Shown in pieces: positions 20,782 to 33,802 of a stretch of 64,000 bases of DNA. The notes below the pieces were generated by a model. That model was not told the origin of the DNA. It did not search any database and worked only from the letters and a program-made list of their open reading frames with translations. The DNA comes from Symsagittifera roscoffensis (taxonomy: Eukaryota > Xenacoelomorpha > Acoela > Convolutidae). Each line of letters begins with the position of its first letter. The first letter of the stretch is position 1. The stretch covers positions 1 through 64,000 of the forward strand of contig NC_087066.1 of assembly GCF_963678635.1 (NCBI RefSeq). The letters are read 5' to 3'. The position numbers and the translations under genes were made by a program.

Positions 20782-20796
20782 CTCCCCCTTCTTGGG

Positions 20797-23059
20797 AAAT
20801 TTTAAAAACTTTTTTTTTCGTGTTTCATAGTCCCTTGAGGACTGTTTGTGCACTTCCTTGCTATTTCTTTGGATTTTCTACGTTTTGGTTGTTGTTATCG
20901 TCTTCTGCCTTTTCTTGTTCCTCTTGTATGGCATTATTGTTTGGGTTGCTGTTCGCTTCCATGCTGCCCTTCTTGTCTTCGATAAATAATATTTCCATTT
21001 TGTTTGGGCTTTCATCTGACGAGATGAGATCGATAACCTCGTTTGTCTGTTTACCCTTAATCTTCGGACTTTTTGCCTCCAGAAAATTTGTACATGCTGG
21101 ATACTCGGGTGATTTGTCCGTGAAACCCATTTCCTGATAAAGTGATTTGAGGCTTGGCTTCGTCGGTGCATTGATCTCATGTGGAGGCGAGTCAACGATA
21201 AAATTCATTGGCTTTTTCTTTTTATCCTGTTTTTCTCAAGAATTTATTGGGATGCGGTCCCCAAAAGCTTTTGCCAAAGTTGAGTGTCTTTGGCCAGTGG
21301 AGCGTCTCGATGGTGCCGTGTCTGATGAAGTCGATGTTGTTGCTGGCAGTGTCTTCTTTTGATTAATTCTTTTTGGCGACGGTTTGGCCGCTTCTGAGTT
21401 TGACGACTTGTTGCTCTCTGTGTCACTGTGATTGCTTGTCTCCTTGGGTGGAGTCTGGACTTTCGTGTTCTTTCTAGTACCCATGCTGTTTGTGGTGTAA
21501 AAATTATAATTTTTCCGTCGATTGTTTTGTATTTTTGTTGAAATGTTTTGGAATCTTTTACTTTAATTGACACTCGGATTGTTTTTCTTGCTACTTGTTT
21601 TTGTCGGTGGATGTTTGTAACCCCTTATATCTTATGCTCATTTTATCTATGTTTATTTCTATGTTGCGTTTACCTTTCGCACCTGGTGTTTGTGTCGCTG
21701 TTTTGTTTGCTTCCGTTGGTTGCGGTTGTGGTTCTTGTTGTCGTTCGTTGGTTGACACGTCATCCTCCGACCAGTGTTGCAAGTCGTGCATGATTTCATC
21801 TGGCAGGGGTGGCTTTGTGAGGTTTTTCCGATCTAAACAGGCGTGTATTGCACTTTCCCAGTTAAAATTGTTTGGTGAACTAGTAGTTGCCAGGTTTGAT
21901 AGAGAAGTATTTGGTTTTCTGTCCATATGTGCTTCAAAAGATGATACTTTTGTTACGCCATGTGGTTTTATGCCCAATATTTTTAAAATCTTGCTCGAAG
22001 CTAATTTATATGGTTTAGTTGTCGGGTCTACTTTCATAACCCTAGTCGACGTTTTAATCTTTGAATCGGTCTTTCTACCACTCCTATGGCTCTATGATCG
22101 CCTACCGGTGCAAGAAGTAACTTAATATGATTTGTGTTACAGAATCGGGGAGGCGCCCGCAGAAAACTAGCTGTACCTCCTCATTTGGTTCTACAACCGA
22201 TTCCATTTGGGATGAATGGTTTTTTTCCTATTGTTGGTTTGAGGTTTTTATCTTGCTCGGTACAGTGTTTACAGCTCTTCGCCATCTGGACAATTGATCT
22301 GTGGATGCGTGGAAACCACACGTACTGGCACAGATCCAGCATGGCAGCCGACCCCGGATGGGTCAAGTGCAGACTGTCTCATATGGTTTGTCGTAGTTGT
22401 ATTGAGATGATGATGTGTTCGTCAAAAAGGAGAAATTCGTCCCACACGTGCAGTCTGTTTCGGACGTTAAACCAGGATTGTCCAAAGACGGATTTTATTG
22501 TATTCCGCTCCCGCTTTTTCACAAAAGTGATGAGCGGCCGGATGTTCCTGTCCTTTTTGTAGCTGCGGCTATAAATTTAACTCACAGGACCTTCTGTAGT
22601 CTTTTCCGGAACAATGGTGTATCTTCTGTTTTTGTCGTCGTTGTCTGGTTTACGGTCGCTACTAGGCCTTCGGTAATTTCATGGTGGCTAGTTTCTAGTT
22701 GTGTGGCCTCGGGGGGTTGAGTTTTTGCCATGGTTGGCAGTTCTTCATTCGAAGCACGTTCTTCCTGGCTGGCGATGTTATAGTTTACTCGACTCACAAA
22801 CTGATTCTACATCTCCGGTTGTTCCTCACCAGTGTCTGTTCGTGTTCCCACCAGTACTTTACAGCTGTCCGTTTGTACCGCTTGTGATGACTTCGTTTTG
22901 GGGATGTGTTGTTTGGCCGGTTGTGTCCTAAGTTCGGTGAAAACTCTTGTCGGGAATTTTGCTATTGGTGGCCTTGAGGAAAGTAATTCTCGTGTGTAGT
23001 TTCTACTGTGGTGGCTGTTCCTGTTTTCTTTGTTGGTAGTCTTTTATGCAACTGCGGAA
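20797..23059 (-). pseudogene. Family A integrase and C-terminal tail, copy 2
   Basis: Near-identical to copy 1 at a constant offset of 3,859 bases from about 17.0 to 19.0 kb, so the two form a recent ~3.9-kb tandem duplication. Same H2C2 module (22366-22181, SCKHCTEQ), same core deletion between LDFAG and HIKLLLAP-type strands, same deletion in the C-terminal domain, same EVIDLISSDESP tail (21208-20861). Beyond about 22.9 kb the linker end differs from copy 1, which keeps ~150 more bases before the satellite. Confidence 0.8.
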
Positions 23060-26000
23060 TTTTCGGATATCTTGTAACTGATCTCTTTTTGAATAACCTT
23101 AACGGAGTTTGTTGAATTGTCTAGAGAAATGTTTTGAGTCAGCACTGACTGATTTTTGTTTCTTTTTGAGTAACCTTAACGAAGTTTGTTGAATTTTCGA
23201 GAGAAATGTTTCGAGTCAGCACTGACTGATTTTGTGACAATTTGAGTAGAACTGATTTGGAAACTTCGTTTACAATTGACCGCTGCGGAATTTCTGAAAG
23301 AATGCTCATTTGAATCAGTTTTTGAAGTGGCGATTGTTGTCCTGTTATTTTCCACGCGCTTACTGATCAGCTGACGCGGTGCAAGATTCTGATTGGCTAA
23401 CTCATTGAGAATGACGTTGGCAATCATTTTCGAAATATTTATGAATGTACTATTTGATGAAACAACAAAATCCTCATCGTACTCACTTGGGGGTATTGAC
23501 ATCCAACTGCATCTTTTTGAATAACTTTAACGAAGTCTGTTGAATTACCGAGAGAAAAGTTTACAGTCAGCACTGACTGATTTTTGTTTCTTTTTGAATA
23601 AATTCAACGAAGTTTAGCGATTTGTCGAGAAAATTGTTTTGAGTCAGCACTGACAAATTTTTGTGACGATTTGAGTAGAACTGAATTAGAATCTTTGTTT
23701 GCAATTGACCGCTTGCGGAATTTTGAAAAAGTGCTCGTTTGAATCAGTTTTTGAAGTGGCAATTGATGTCCTTTTATTTTCCGCGCGCTTTTTGATCAGC
23801 TGACGCGGTGCCAGATTCTGATTGGCTAACTCATTGAGAATGACGTTGTCATCATTTCCAAAGTATGAATGTACTATTTGATGAAACAACAAAATCCTCA
23901 TCGTACTCGCTTGGGGGTATTGACATCCAACTGCATCTTTTTGAATAACTTTAACGAAGTCTGTTGAATTGTCGAGAGAAATATTTACAGTCAGCACTGA
24001 CTGATTTTTGTTTCTTTTTGAATAACTTTAACGAAGTTTGTTGAATTTTCGAGAGAATTGTTTCGAGTCAGCACTGACTGGTTTTTGTGACGATTTGAGT
24101 AGAACTGAATTGGAATCTTTGTTTGCAATTGACCGCTTGCGGAATTTTTGAAAAAGTGCTCATTTGAGTCAGTTTCTGAAGTGCCAATTGTTGTCCTTTC
24201 TTTTTCCGCGCGCTTTTTGATCAGCTGACGCGGTGCCAGATTCTGATTGGCTAACTCATTGAGAATGACGTTGTCAATCTTTTGCAAATTTTTTATGAAT
24301 GTACTATTTGATGCAACAACAAGTTCCTCATCGTACTCGCTTGGGGGTATTGACATCCGACTGCATCTTTTTGAATAACTTTAACGAAGTTTGTTGAATT
24401 GTCGAGAGAAATGTTTTGAGTCAGCACTGACTGATTTTTGTTTCTTTTTGAATAACTTTAAAGAAATTTGTCGAATTGTCGAGACAATTGTTTCGAGTCA
24501 GCACTGACTGATTTTGTGACGATTTGAGTAGAACTGAATTGGAATCTTTGTTTGCAATTGACCGCCTGCGGAATTTTGAAAAAGTGCTCACTTTTGTCAG
24601 TTTTTGAAGTGGCAATTGTTGTCCTTTTATTTTCCGCGCGCTTTTCGATCAGCTGACGCGGTGCCAGATTCTGATTGGCTAACTCATTGAGAGTGACGTT
24701 GTCAATCATTTCCAAGTTATTTCCGAATGTACTAATTGATGCAACAACAAATTCCTCGTCTTACTCGCTTGGGTTTATTGCCATCCAACTGCCTCTTTTT
24801 GAATAACTTTAAGGAAATTTGATGAATTGTCGAGAGAAATGTTACGAGTCAGCACTGACTGATTTTTTTTCTCTTTTTGAATAACTTTAACGAAATTTGT
24901 CGAATTGTCGAGAGAATTGTTTCGAGTCAGCACTGACTGATTTTGTGACGATTTGAGTAGAACTGAATTGGTATCTTTGTTTACAATTAAACGCTTGTGG
25001 AATTTTTGAAAAAGTGCTCATTTGAGTCAGTTTTTGAAGTGCCAATTGATGTCCTTTCATTTTCCGCGCGCTTTTTGATCAGCTGACGCGGTGCCAGATT
25101 CTGATTTGCTATTTCATTGAGAATGACGTTGTCAATCTTTTCCAAATTATTTAGGAATGTACTATTTGATGCAACAACAAGTTCCTCATCGTACTCGCTT
25201 GGGGGTATTGATATCCGACTGCATCTTTTTGAATAACTTTAACGAAGTTTGTTGAATTGTCGAGAGAAATGTTTTGAGTCAGCACTGACTGATTTTTGTT
25301 TCTTTTTGAATAACTTTAAAGAAATTTGTCGAATTGTCGAGACAATTGTTTCGAGTCAGCACTGACTGATTTTGTGACGATTTGAGTAGAACTGAATTGG
25401 AATCTTTGTTTGCAATTGACCGCCTGCGGAATTTTGAAAAAGTGCTCACTTGTGTCAGTTTTTGAAGTGGCAATTGTTGTCCTTTTATTTTCCGCGCGCT
25501 TTTCGATCAGCTGACGCGGTGCCAGATTCTGATTGGCTAACTCATTGAGAGTGACGTTGTCAATCATTTCCAAGTTATTTCCGAATGTACTAATTGATGC
25601 AACAACAAATTCCTCGTCTTACTCGCTTGGGTTTATTGCCATCCAACTGCCTCTTTTTGAATAACTTTAAGGAAATTTGATGAATTGTCGAGAGAAATGT
25701 TACGAGTCAGCACTGACTGATTTTTTTTCTCTTTTTGAATAACTTTAACGAAATTTGTCGAATTGTCGAGAGAATTGTTTCGAGTCAGCACTGACTGATT
25801 TTGTGACGATTTGAGTAGAACTGAATTGGTATCTTTGTTTGCAATTGACCGCTTGCGGAATTTTGAAAAAGTGCTCGTTTGAATCAGTTTTTGAAGTGGC
25901 AATTGATGTCCTTTTATTTTCCGCGCGCTTTTTGATCAGCTGACGCGGTGCCAGATTCTGATTGGCTAACTCATTGAGAATGACGTTGTCATCATTTCCA

Positions 26001-29000
26001 AAGTATGAATGTACTATTTGATGAAACAACAAAATCCTCATCGTACTCGCTTGGGGGTATTGACATCCAACTGCATCTTTTTGAATAACTTTAACGAAGT
26101 CTGTTGAATTGTCGAGAGAAATATTTACAGTCAGCACTGACTGATTTTTGTTTCTTTTTGAATAACTTTAACGAAGTTTGTTGAATTTTCGAGAGAATTG
26201 TTTCGAGTCAGCACTGACTGGTTTTTGTGACGATTTGAGTAGAACTGAATTGGAATCTTTGTTTGCAATTGACCGCTTGCGGAATTTTTGAAAAAGTGCT
26301 CATTTGAGTCAGTTTCTGAAGTGCCAATTGTTGTCCTTTCTTTTTCCGCGCGCTTTTTGATCAGCTGACGCGGTGCCAGATTCTGATTGGCTAACTCATT
26401 GAGAATGACGTTGTCAATCTTTTGCAAATTTTTTATGAATGTACTATTTGATGCAACAACAAGTTCCTCATCGTACTCGCTTGGGGGTATTGACATCCGA
26501 CTGCATCTTTTTGAATAACTTTAACGAAGTTTGTTGAATTGTCGAGAGAAATGTTTTGAGTCAGCACTGACTGATTTTTGTTTCTTTTTGAATAACTTTA
26601 AAGAAATTTGTCGAATTGTCGAGACAATTGTTTCGAGTCAGCACTGACTGATTTTGTGACGATTTGAGTAGAACTGAATTGGAATCTTTGTTTGCAATTG
26701 ACCGCCTGCGGAATTTTGAAAAAGTGCTCACTTGTGTCAGTTTTTGAAGTGGCAATTGTTGTCCTTTTATTTTCCGCGCGCTTTTCGATCAGCTGACGCG
26801 GTGCCAGATTCTGATTGGCTAACTCATTGAGAGTGACGTTGTCAATCATTTCCAAGTTATTTCCGAATGTACTAATTGATGCAACAACAAATTCCTCGTC
26901 TTACTCGCTTGGGTTTATTGCCATCCAACTGCCTCTTTTTGAATAACTTTAAGGAAATTTGATGAATTGTCGAGAGAAATGTTACGAGTCAGCACTGACT
27001 GATTTTTTTTCTCTTTTTGAATAACTTTAACGAAATTTGTCGAATTGTCGAGAGAATTGTTTCGAGTCAGCACTGACTGATTTTGTGACGATTTGAGTAG
27101 AACTGAATTGGTATCTTTGTTTACAATTAAACGCTTGTGGAATTTTTGAAAAAGTGCTCATTTGAGTCAGTTTTTGAAGTGCCAATTGATGTCCTTTCAT
27201 TTTCCGCGCGCTTTTTGATCAGCTGACGCGGTGCCAGATTCTGATTTGCTATTTCATTGAGAATGACGTTGTCAATCTTTTCCAAATTATTTAGGAATGT
27301 ACTATTTGATGCAACAACAAGTTCCTCATCGTACTCGCTTGGGGGTATTGATATCCGACTGCATCTTTTTGAATAACTTTAACGAAGTTTGTTGAATTGT
27401 CGAGAGAAATGTTTTGAGTCAGCACTGACTGATTTTTGTTTCTTTTTGAATAACTTTAAAGAAATTTGTCGAATTGTCGAGACAATTGTTTCGAGTCAGC
27501 ACTGACTGATTTTGTGACGATTTGAGTAGAACTGAATTGGAATCTTTGTTTGCAATTGACCGCCTGCGGAATTTTGAAAAAGTGCTCACTTGTGTCAGTT
27601 TTTGAAGTGGCAATTGTTGTCCTTTTATTTTCCGCGCGCTTTTCGATCAGCTGACGCGGTGCCAGATTCTGATTGGCTAACTCATTGAGAGTGACGTTGT
27701 CAATCATTTCCAAGTTATTTCCGAATGTACTAATTGATGCAACAACAAATTCCTCGTCTTACTCGCTTGGGTTTATTGCCATCCAACTGCCTCTTTTTGA
27801 ATAACTTTAAGGAAATTTGATGAATTGTCGAGAGAAATGTTACGAGTCAGCACTGACTGATTTTTTTTCTCTTTTTGAATAACTTTAACGAAATTTGTCG
27901 AATTGTCGAGAGAATTGTTTCGAGTCAGCACTGACTGATTTTGTGACGATTTGAGTAGAACTGAATTGGTATCTTTGTTTACAATTGAACGCTTGTGGAA
28001 TTTTTGAAAAAGTGCTCATTTGAGTCAGTTTTTGAAGTGCCATTTGATGTCCTTTCATTTTCCGCGCGCTTTTTGATCAGCTGACGCGGTGCCAGATTCT
28101 GATTTGCTACTTCATTGAGAATGACGTTGTCAATCTTTTCCAAATTATTTAGGAATGTACTATTTGATGCAACAACAAGTTCCTCATCGTACTCGCTTGG
28201 GGGTATTGATATCCGACTGCATCTTTTTGAATAACTTTAACGAAGTTTGTTGAATTGTCGAGAGAAATGTTTTGAGTCAGCACTGACTGATTTTTGTTTC
28301 TTTTTGAATAACTTTAAAGAAATTTGTCGAATTGTCGAGAGAATTGTTTTGAGTCAGCACTGACTAATTTTTGTGACGATATGAGTAGAACTGAATTAGA
28401 ATCTTTGTTTGCAATTGAACGCTTGCAGAATTTTGAAAAAGTGCTCGTTTGAATCAGTTTTTGAAGTGGCAATTGTTGTCCTTTTATTTTCCGCGCGCTT
28501 TTTGATCAGCTGACGCGGTGCCAGATTCTGATTGGCTAACTCATTGAGAATGACGTTGTCATCATTTCCAAAGTATGAATGTACTATTTGATGAAACAAC
28601 AAAATCCTCATCGTACTCGCTTGGGGGTATTGACATCCAACTGCATCTTTTTGAATAACTTTAACGAAGTCTGTTGAATTGTCGAGAGAAATATTTAGAG
28701 TCAGCACTGACTGATTTTTGTTTCTTTTTGAATAACTTTAACGAAGTTTGTTGAATTTTCGAGAGAATTGTTTCGAGTCAGCACTGACTGGTTTTTGTGA
28801 CGATTTGAGTAGAACTGAATTGGAATCTTTGTTTGCAATTGACCGCTTGCGGAATTTTTGAAAAAGTGCTCATTTGAGTCAGTTTCTGAAGTACCAATTG
28901 TTGTCCTTTCTTTTTCCGCGCGCTTTTTGATCAGCTGACGCGGTGCCAGATTCTGATTGGCTAACTCATTGAGAATGACGTTGTCAATCTTTTGCAAATT

Positions 29001-32000
29001 TTTTATGAATGTACTATTTGATGCAACAACAAGTTCCTCATCGTACTCGCTTGGGGGTATTGACATCCGACTGCATCTTTTTGAATAACTTTAACGAAGT
29101 TTGTTGAAATGTCGAGAGAAATGTTTTGAGTCAGCACTGACTGATTTTTGTTTCTTTTTGAATAACTTTAAAAAAATTTGTCGAATTGTCGAGACAATTG
29201 TTTCGAGTCAGAACTGACTGATTTTGTGACGATTTGAGTAGAACTGAATTGGAATCTTTGTTTGCAATTGAACGCTTGCGGAATTTTTGAAAAAGTGCTC
29301 ACTTGTGTCAGTTTTTGAAGTGGCAATTGTTGTCCTTTTTTTTTCCGCGCGCTTTTCGATCAGCTGACGCGGTGCCAGATTCTGATTGGCTAACTCATTG
29401 AGAGTGACGTTGTCAATCATTTCCAAGTTATTTCCGAATGTACTACTTGATGCAACAACAAATTCCTCGACGTACTCGCATGGGTATATTGCCATCCAAC
29501 TGCCTCTTTTTGAATAACTTTAAGGAAATTTGATGAATTGTCGAGAGAAATGTTACGAATCAGCACTGACTGATTTTTGTCTCTTTTTGAATAACTTTAA
29601 CGAAATTTGTCGAATTGTCGAGAGAATTGTTTCGAGTCAGCACTGACTGATTTCGTGACGATTTGAGTAGAACTGAATTGGTATCTTTGTTTACAATTGA
29701 ACGCTTGCGGAATTTTTGAAAAAGTGCTCATTTGAGTCAGTTTTTGAAGTGCCAATTGATGTCCTTTCATTTTCCGCGCGCTTTTTGATCAGCTGACGCG
29801 GTGCCAGATTCTGATTGGCTAACTCATTGAGAATGACGTTGTCAATCTTTTCCAAATTATTTCTGAATGTACTATTTGATGCAACAACAAGTTCCTCATC
29901 GTACTCGCTTGGGGGTATTGATATCCAACTGCATCTTTTTGAATAACTTAACGAAGTTTGTTGAATTGTCCAGAGAAATATTTGAGTCAGCACTGACTGA
30001 TTTTTGTCTCTTTTTGAATAACTTTAACGAAATTTGTCGAATTGTCGAGAGAATTATTTCGAGTCAGCACTGACTGATTTTGTGGCGATTTGAGTGGAAC
30101 TGAATTGGAATCTTTGTTTGCAAGTAACCGCTTGCGGAATTTTTGAAGAAGTGCTCATTTGAGTCAGTTTTTGAAGTGGCAATTGTTGTCCTTTTATTTT
30201 CCGCGCGCTTTTCGATCAGCTGACGCGGTGCCAGATTCTGATTGGCTAACTCATTGAGAGTGACGTTGTCAATCATTTCCAAGTTATTTCCGAATGTACT
30301 ATTTGATGCAACAACAAATTCCTCGTCGTACTCGCTTGGGTGTATTGCCATCCAACTGCCTCTTTTTGAATAACTTTAAGGAAATTTGATGAATTGTCGA
30401 GAGAAATGTTACGAGTCAGCACTGACTGATTTTTGTCTTTTTTTGAATAACTTTAACGAAACTTGTCGAATTGTCGAGAGAATTGTTTCGAGTCAGCACT
30501 GACTGATTTTGTGACGATTTGAGTAGAACTGAGTTGGTATCTTTGTTTACAATTGAACGCTTGCGGAATTTTTGAAAAAGTGCTCATTTGAGTCAGTTTT
30601 TGAAGTGCCAATTGATGTCCTTTCAGTTTCCGCGCGCTTTTTGATCAGCTGACGCGGTGCCAGATTCTGATTGGCTAACTCATTGAGAATGACGTTGTCA
30701 ATCTTTTCCAAATTATTTATGAATGTACTATTTGATGCAACAACAAGTTCCTCATCGTACTCGCTTGGGGGTATTGATATCCAACTGCATCTTTTTGAAT
30801 AACTTTAACGAAGTTTGTTGAATTGTCGAGAGAAATGTTTTGAGTCAGCACTGACTGATTTTTGTCTCTTTTTGAATAACTTTAACGAAATTTGTCGAAT
30901 TGTCGGGAGAATTATTTCGAGTCAGCACTGAATGATTTTGTGGCGATTTGAGTGGAACTGAATTGGAATCTTTGTTTGCAATTGACCGCTTGCGGAATTT
31001 TTGAAGAATTGCTCATTTGAGTCAGTTTTTGAAGTGGCAATTGTTGTCCTTTTATTTTCCGCGCGCTTTTCGATCAGCTGACGCGGTGCCAGATTGTGAT
31101 TGGCTAACTCATTGAGAGTGACGTTGTCAATCATTTCCAAGTTATTTCCGAATGTACTATTTGATGCAACAACAAATTCCTCATCGTACTCGCTAGGGGT
31201 ATTGCCAACCAACTGCATCTTTTGGTTAACTTTAACGAAGTTTGTTGGATTGTCAAGAGAATTGTTTCGAGTCAGCACTGACTGATTTTGGTGACGACTT
31301 GAGTAGAACTGAGTTCGAATCTTTGTTTGCAACTGACCGCATGCGGAATTTTTGAAAAAGTGCTCATTTGAGTCAGTTTTTGAAGTGGCAATTGTTGTCC
31401 TTTTTTTTCCGCGCGCTTTTTGATCAGTTGACGCGGTGCCAGATTCTGATTGGTTAACTCAATGAGAAACACGTTGTCAATCATTTCCAAGTTATTTTTG
31501 AATGTACTGTTTGATGCAACGACAAATTCCTCATCGTACTCGCTTGGGGGTGTTTCCATCCAACTGCATCTTTTTCAATAACTTTAACGAAGTTTGTTGA
31601 ATTGTCGAGAAAAATGTTTCGAGTCAGCACTGACTGATTTTTGTTTCTTTTTGAATAACTTTAACGAAACTTGTCGAATTGTCGAGAGAATTGTTTCGAG
31701 TCAGCACTGACTGATTTTGTGACAATTTGAGTAGAACTGAATTGGAATCTTTGTTTGCAATTGACCGCCTGCGGAATTTTTGAAAAAGTGCTCATTTGAG
31801 TCAGTTTTCGAAGCGGCAATTGTTGTCCTTTTATTTTCCGCGCGCTTTTCAATCAGCTGACGCGGTGCCAGATTGTGATTGGCTAACTCATTGAGAGTGA
31901 CGTTGTCAATCATTTCCAAGTTATTTCCGAATGTACTATTTGATGCAACAACAAATTCCTCATCGTACTCGCTAGGGGTATTGCCATCCAACTGCATCTT

Positions 32001-32340
32001 TTTGAATAACTTTAACGAAGTTTGTTGAATTGTCGAGAGAATTGTTTCGAGTCAGCACTGACTGATTTTGGTGACGACTTGAGTAGAACTGAATTCGAAT
32101 CTTTGTTTGCAACTGACCGCTTGCGGAACATTTGAAAAAGTGATCATTTGAGTCAGTTTTTGAAGTGGCAATTGTTGTCCTTTTATTTTCCGCGCGCTTT
32201 TTCATCAGCTGACGCGGTGCCAGATTCTGATTGGCTAACTCATTGAGAATGACGTTGTCAATCATTTTCAAGTTATTTATCAATGTACTATTTGATGCAA
32301 CAACAAATTCCTCATCAACTCGCTTGGGGGTATTGCCAGT
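23060..32340 (-). repeat. Main satellite array of ~428-bp linker monomers (about 22 copies)
   Basis: Tandem array whose core CAGCTGACGCGGTGCCAG recurs every 426-431 bases from 23.37 to 32.20 kb; two short monomers are ~350. Each monomer on minus reads like the RNase H-integrase linker of family A pol: PPSEYDEE(F/L)VVASNSTF, ANQNLAPRQLIKKRAE, then one to three 83-bp subrepeats (NQSVLTRNNSLDNSTNFVKV). The right end runs in native order into RNase H (HLAG..., 32.40 kb) and the left end into integrase. Monomers are not all multiples of three and join in different frames, so the array is not one long reading frame. Confidence 0.9.
23692..27971 (-). repeat. Higher-order duplication: two 2,140-bp blocks of five monomers
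   Basis: Block 23692-25831 and block 25832-27971 match almost base for base. The ORF at 23997-24356 recurs at 26131-26496, and the pair at 24458/25316 recurs at 26598/27456. Within each block two monomers are repeated at an 858-base spacing. A further copy of one monomer lies 2,570 bases (six monomers) on, at 28701-29066. This shows recent array growth by multi-monomer unequal exchange. Confidence 0.85.
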
Positions 32341-32769
32341 CCAACTGGATTTCGTGACTTATAGTCTATTAATCACAATTCATTGCCTGCCAAATGCTTG
32401 ATATTGAAGTGAAATGGGATTAGTCAATCAATCCATCTGTTTAATCTACTCTGACTGGTTTTTGATCTTTAGCTTGCGTTGAAAGCGCTGATTATAGCTT
32501 GATGGTCTGTGATGACGGTGAAGTGTTTCCCGTATAGATAGTATTTGTAGTGTTCGATTGCCCACACTACCCCGAGTATTTCTAGCTCATTAACTGAATA
32601 CTTTTCTTCAAAGAAATCAGGAATTTTGATGCATAGGCTATTGCCACCCACCCTTCTGGTGAATGTTGCTTAAGTGAAGCCCATAATCCTGATATAGAGG
32701 CGTCAGTTACTATACGCGTCTCCAGGTGTTGATCAAAATGTCTGTTTTGTGTCAACTTAGCGACTAGTT
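32341..32769 (-). pseudogene. Family A RNase H, copy 1
   Basis: Minus-strand RNase H remnant. EEKYSVNELEILGVVWAIE, then HYKYYLYGKHFTVITDHQA at 32625-32490, followed by frameshifted LAGN and the start of the linker at 32345. A TDAS-like opening is degraded near 32700. Sister copy at 37806-38200. Confidence 0.8.
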
Positions 32770-33800
32770 TTTCATTGTTTTCAAATGATGTATGGTGTTC
32801 TGGTTTCCACTCAATTGTTTATTTTTTACTGATTTTTCAATAGTGGCCTTAGTGCTGCAGTTGTTTGTGCAAAGTTTGGGATATATCTAGTGAGATGATG
32901 TATAGAGCCATGAAACTTTTTAGTTGTTTAAATGTTTTTGGGGGCGAGATTTTTTCAAATAATTCTGTTTTTTTTTCTTATTAACTGTGTAGTACCCTCG
33001 CTATTTATTGTGTAACCTAGCCACTCAATTTGTTTACAAGCAAACTTACATTTGTCTAATGATATGGCAAGGTTTTCACCATCTAACCGTTCCAGGATTG
33101 TTTGTAGTTTTTGTTTATCCCTTGGTCACAACCAAGATGTCGTCTAGATATGTACAGGTGTTTGAGCAATTTGTAAGTGTGAGATCGATGGCCTTTTGGA
33201 ATTCAGCTGGCATATCGGCGAGGCCGGAAAATCCGGTTTGGAAATGATAGCTTCTTGTGGCATTGCCACCGATCAAACTGAAATTGCATTGCTCCCGAGT
33301 TGATTTGTCCAACCGGATTTGTGAGTACGCGTAGCGCAAATCTAATGTTTAAAATAATAATTGTTGACTGTTGTTTGCTTTTACACCTGTGCTATGTTGT
33401 CCAGTAGTAGTTCGATGTTATGCATCTGATATTTGTTCTTGTGAACACATTTTTTTTATCTTTTTCGAGTCTAATGCCAACTTCATCGTCTGGTCCTTTT
33501 TTACCGTAATTACGATTGGACTAATGAATTGTATATCTGAAAAATTGTTCAGCTTTACTATATGTTTTTGATCCATAAGTTTGTTTAAGTCTTTTTCTAC
33601 TCGTTCTTGTAGATGAAGTGGGACACGACGTCCCTTTTGCTGTATTGGAGTAGATTCTTTATTGAATCGTGTTCGCATTATGTGGTTTTTACTTTCCATT
33701 TCGAGTGCATAATAACGGAAAGTTATTTCTTACCCATTGTTTGATTTCCGGGTTCGACTGGTCTTGTTCTCGCATAGTCAGCACGTCGCTTTGTCTCAGT
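32770..33800 (-). pseudogene. Family A reverse transcriptase, copy 1
   Basis: Minus-strand Ty3/Gypsy RT. N-terminal block at 33699-33418 (RRVPLHLQERVEKDLNKLMD, FISPIVITVKKD, KLALDSKK). Palm at 33339-33115 (RYAYSQIRLDKS, FQTGFSGLADMPAEFQKAI) with the catalytic YLDD in NTCTYLDDILVV. Connection and thumb to 32770 are degraded (EWLGYTINSEGT-like). Breaks lie around 33340-33420 and after 33115. It would copy element RNA into DNA if intact. Confidence 0.8.
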
Positions 33801-33802
33801 TT

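Larger units (their letters stand above)
6400..23060. repeat. Large duplicated block, left copy
   Basis: Colinear with 46680-64000 in the same orientation: gene S, CSPP1-like, gene Q, gene P, family B pol, palindrome/gag B, flank, LTR A, integrase A, satellite, flank, LTR A, integrase A. Offsets grow gradually from about 39.4 kb (gene P) to about 40.6 kb (second LTR) through small indels. Confidence 0.8.

Noticed and set aside
23997-24356. Open frames inside satellite monomers as a real repeat protein
   Set aside because: The frame changes from monomer to monomer (lengths not multiples of three) and the frames match the pol linker; no promoter or single long frame.
19320-32340. CRISPR-like regular array
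   Set aside because: The unit is ~428 bp with no unique spacers, and the monomer is retroelement coding sequence in a eukaryotic genome.
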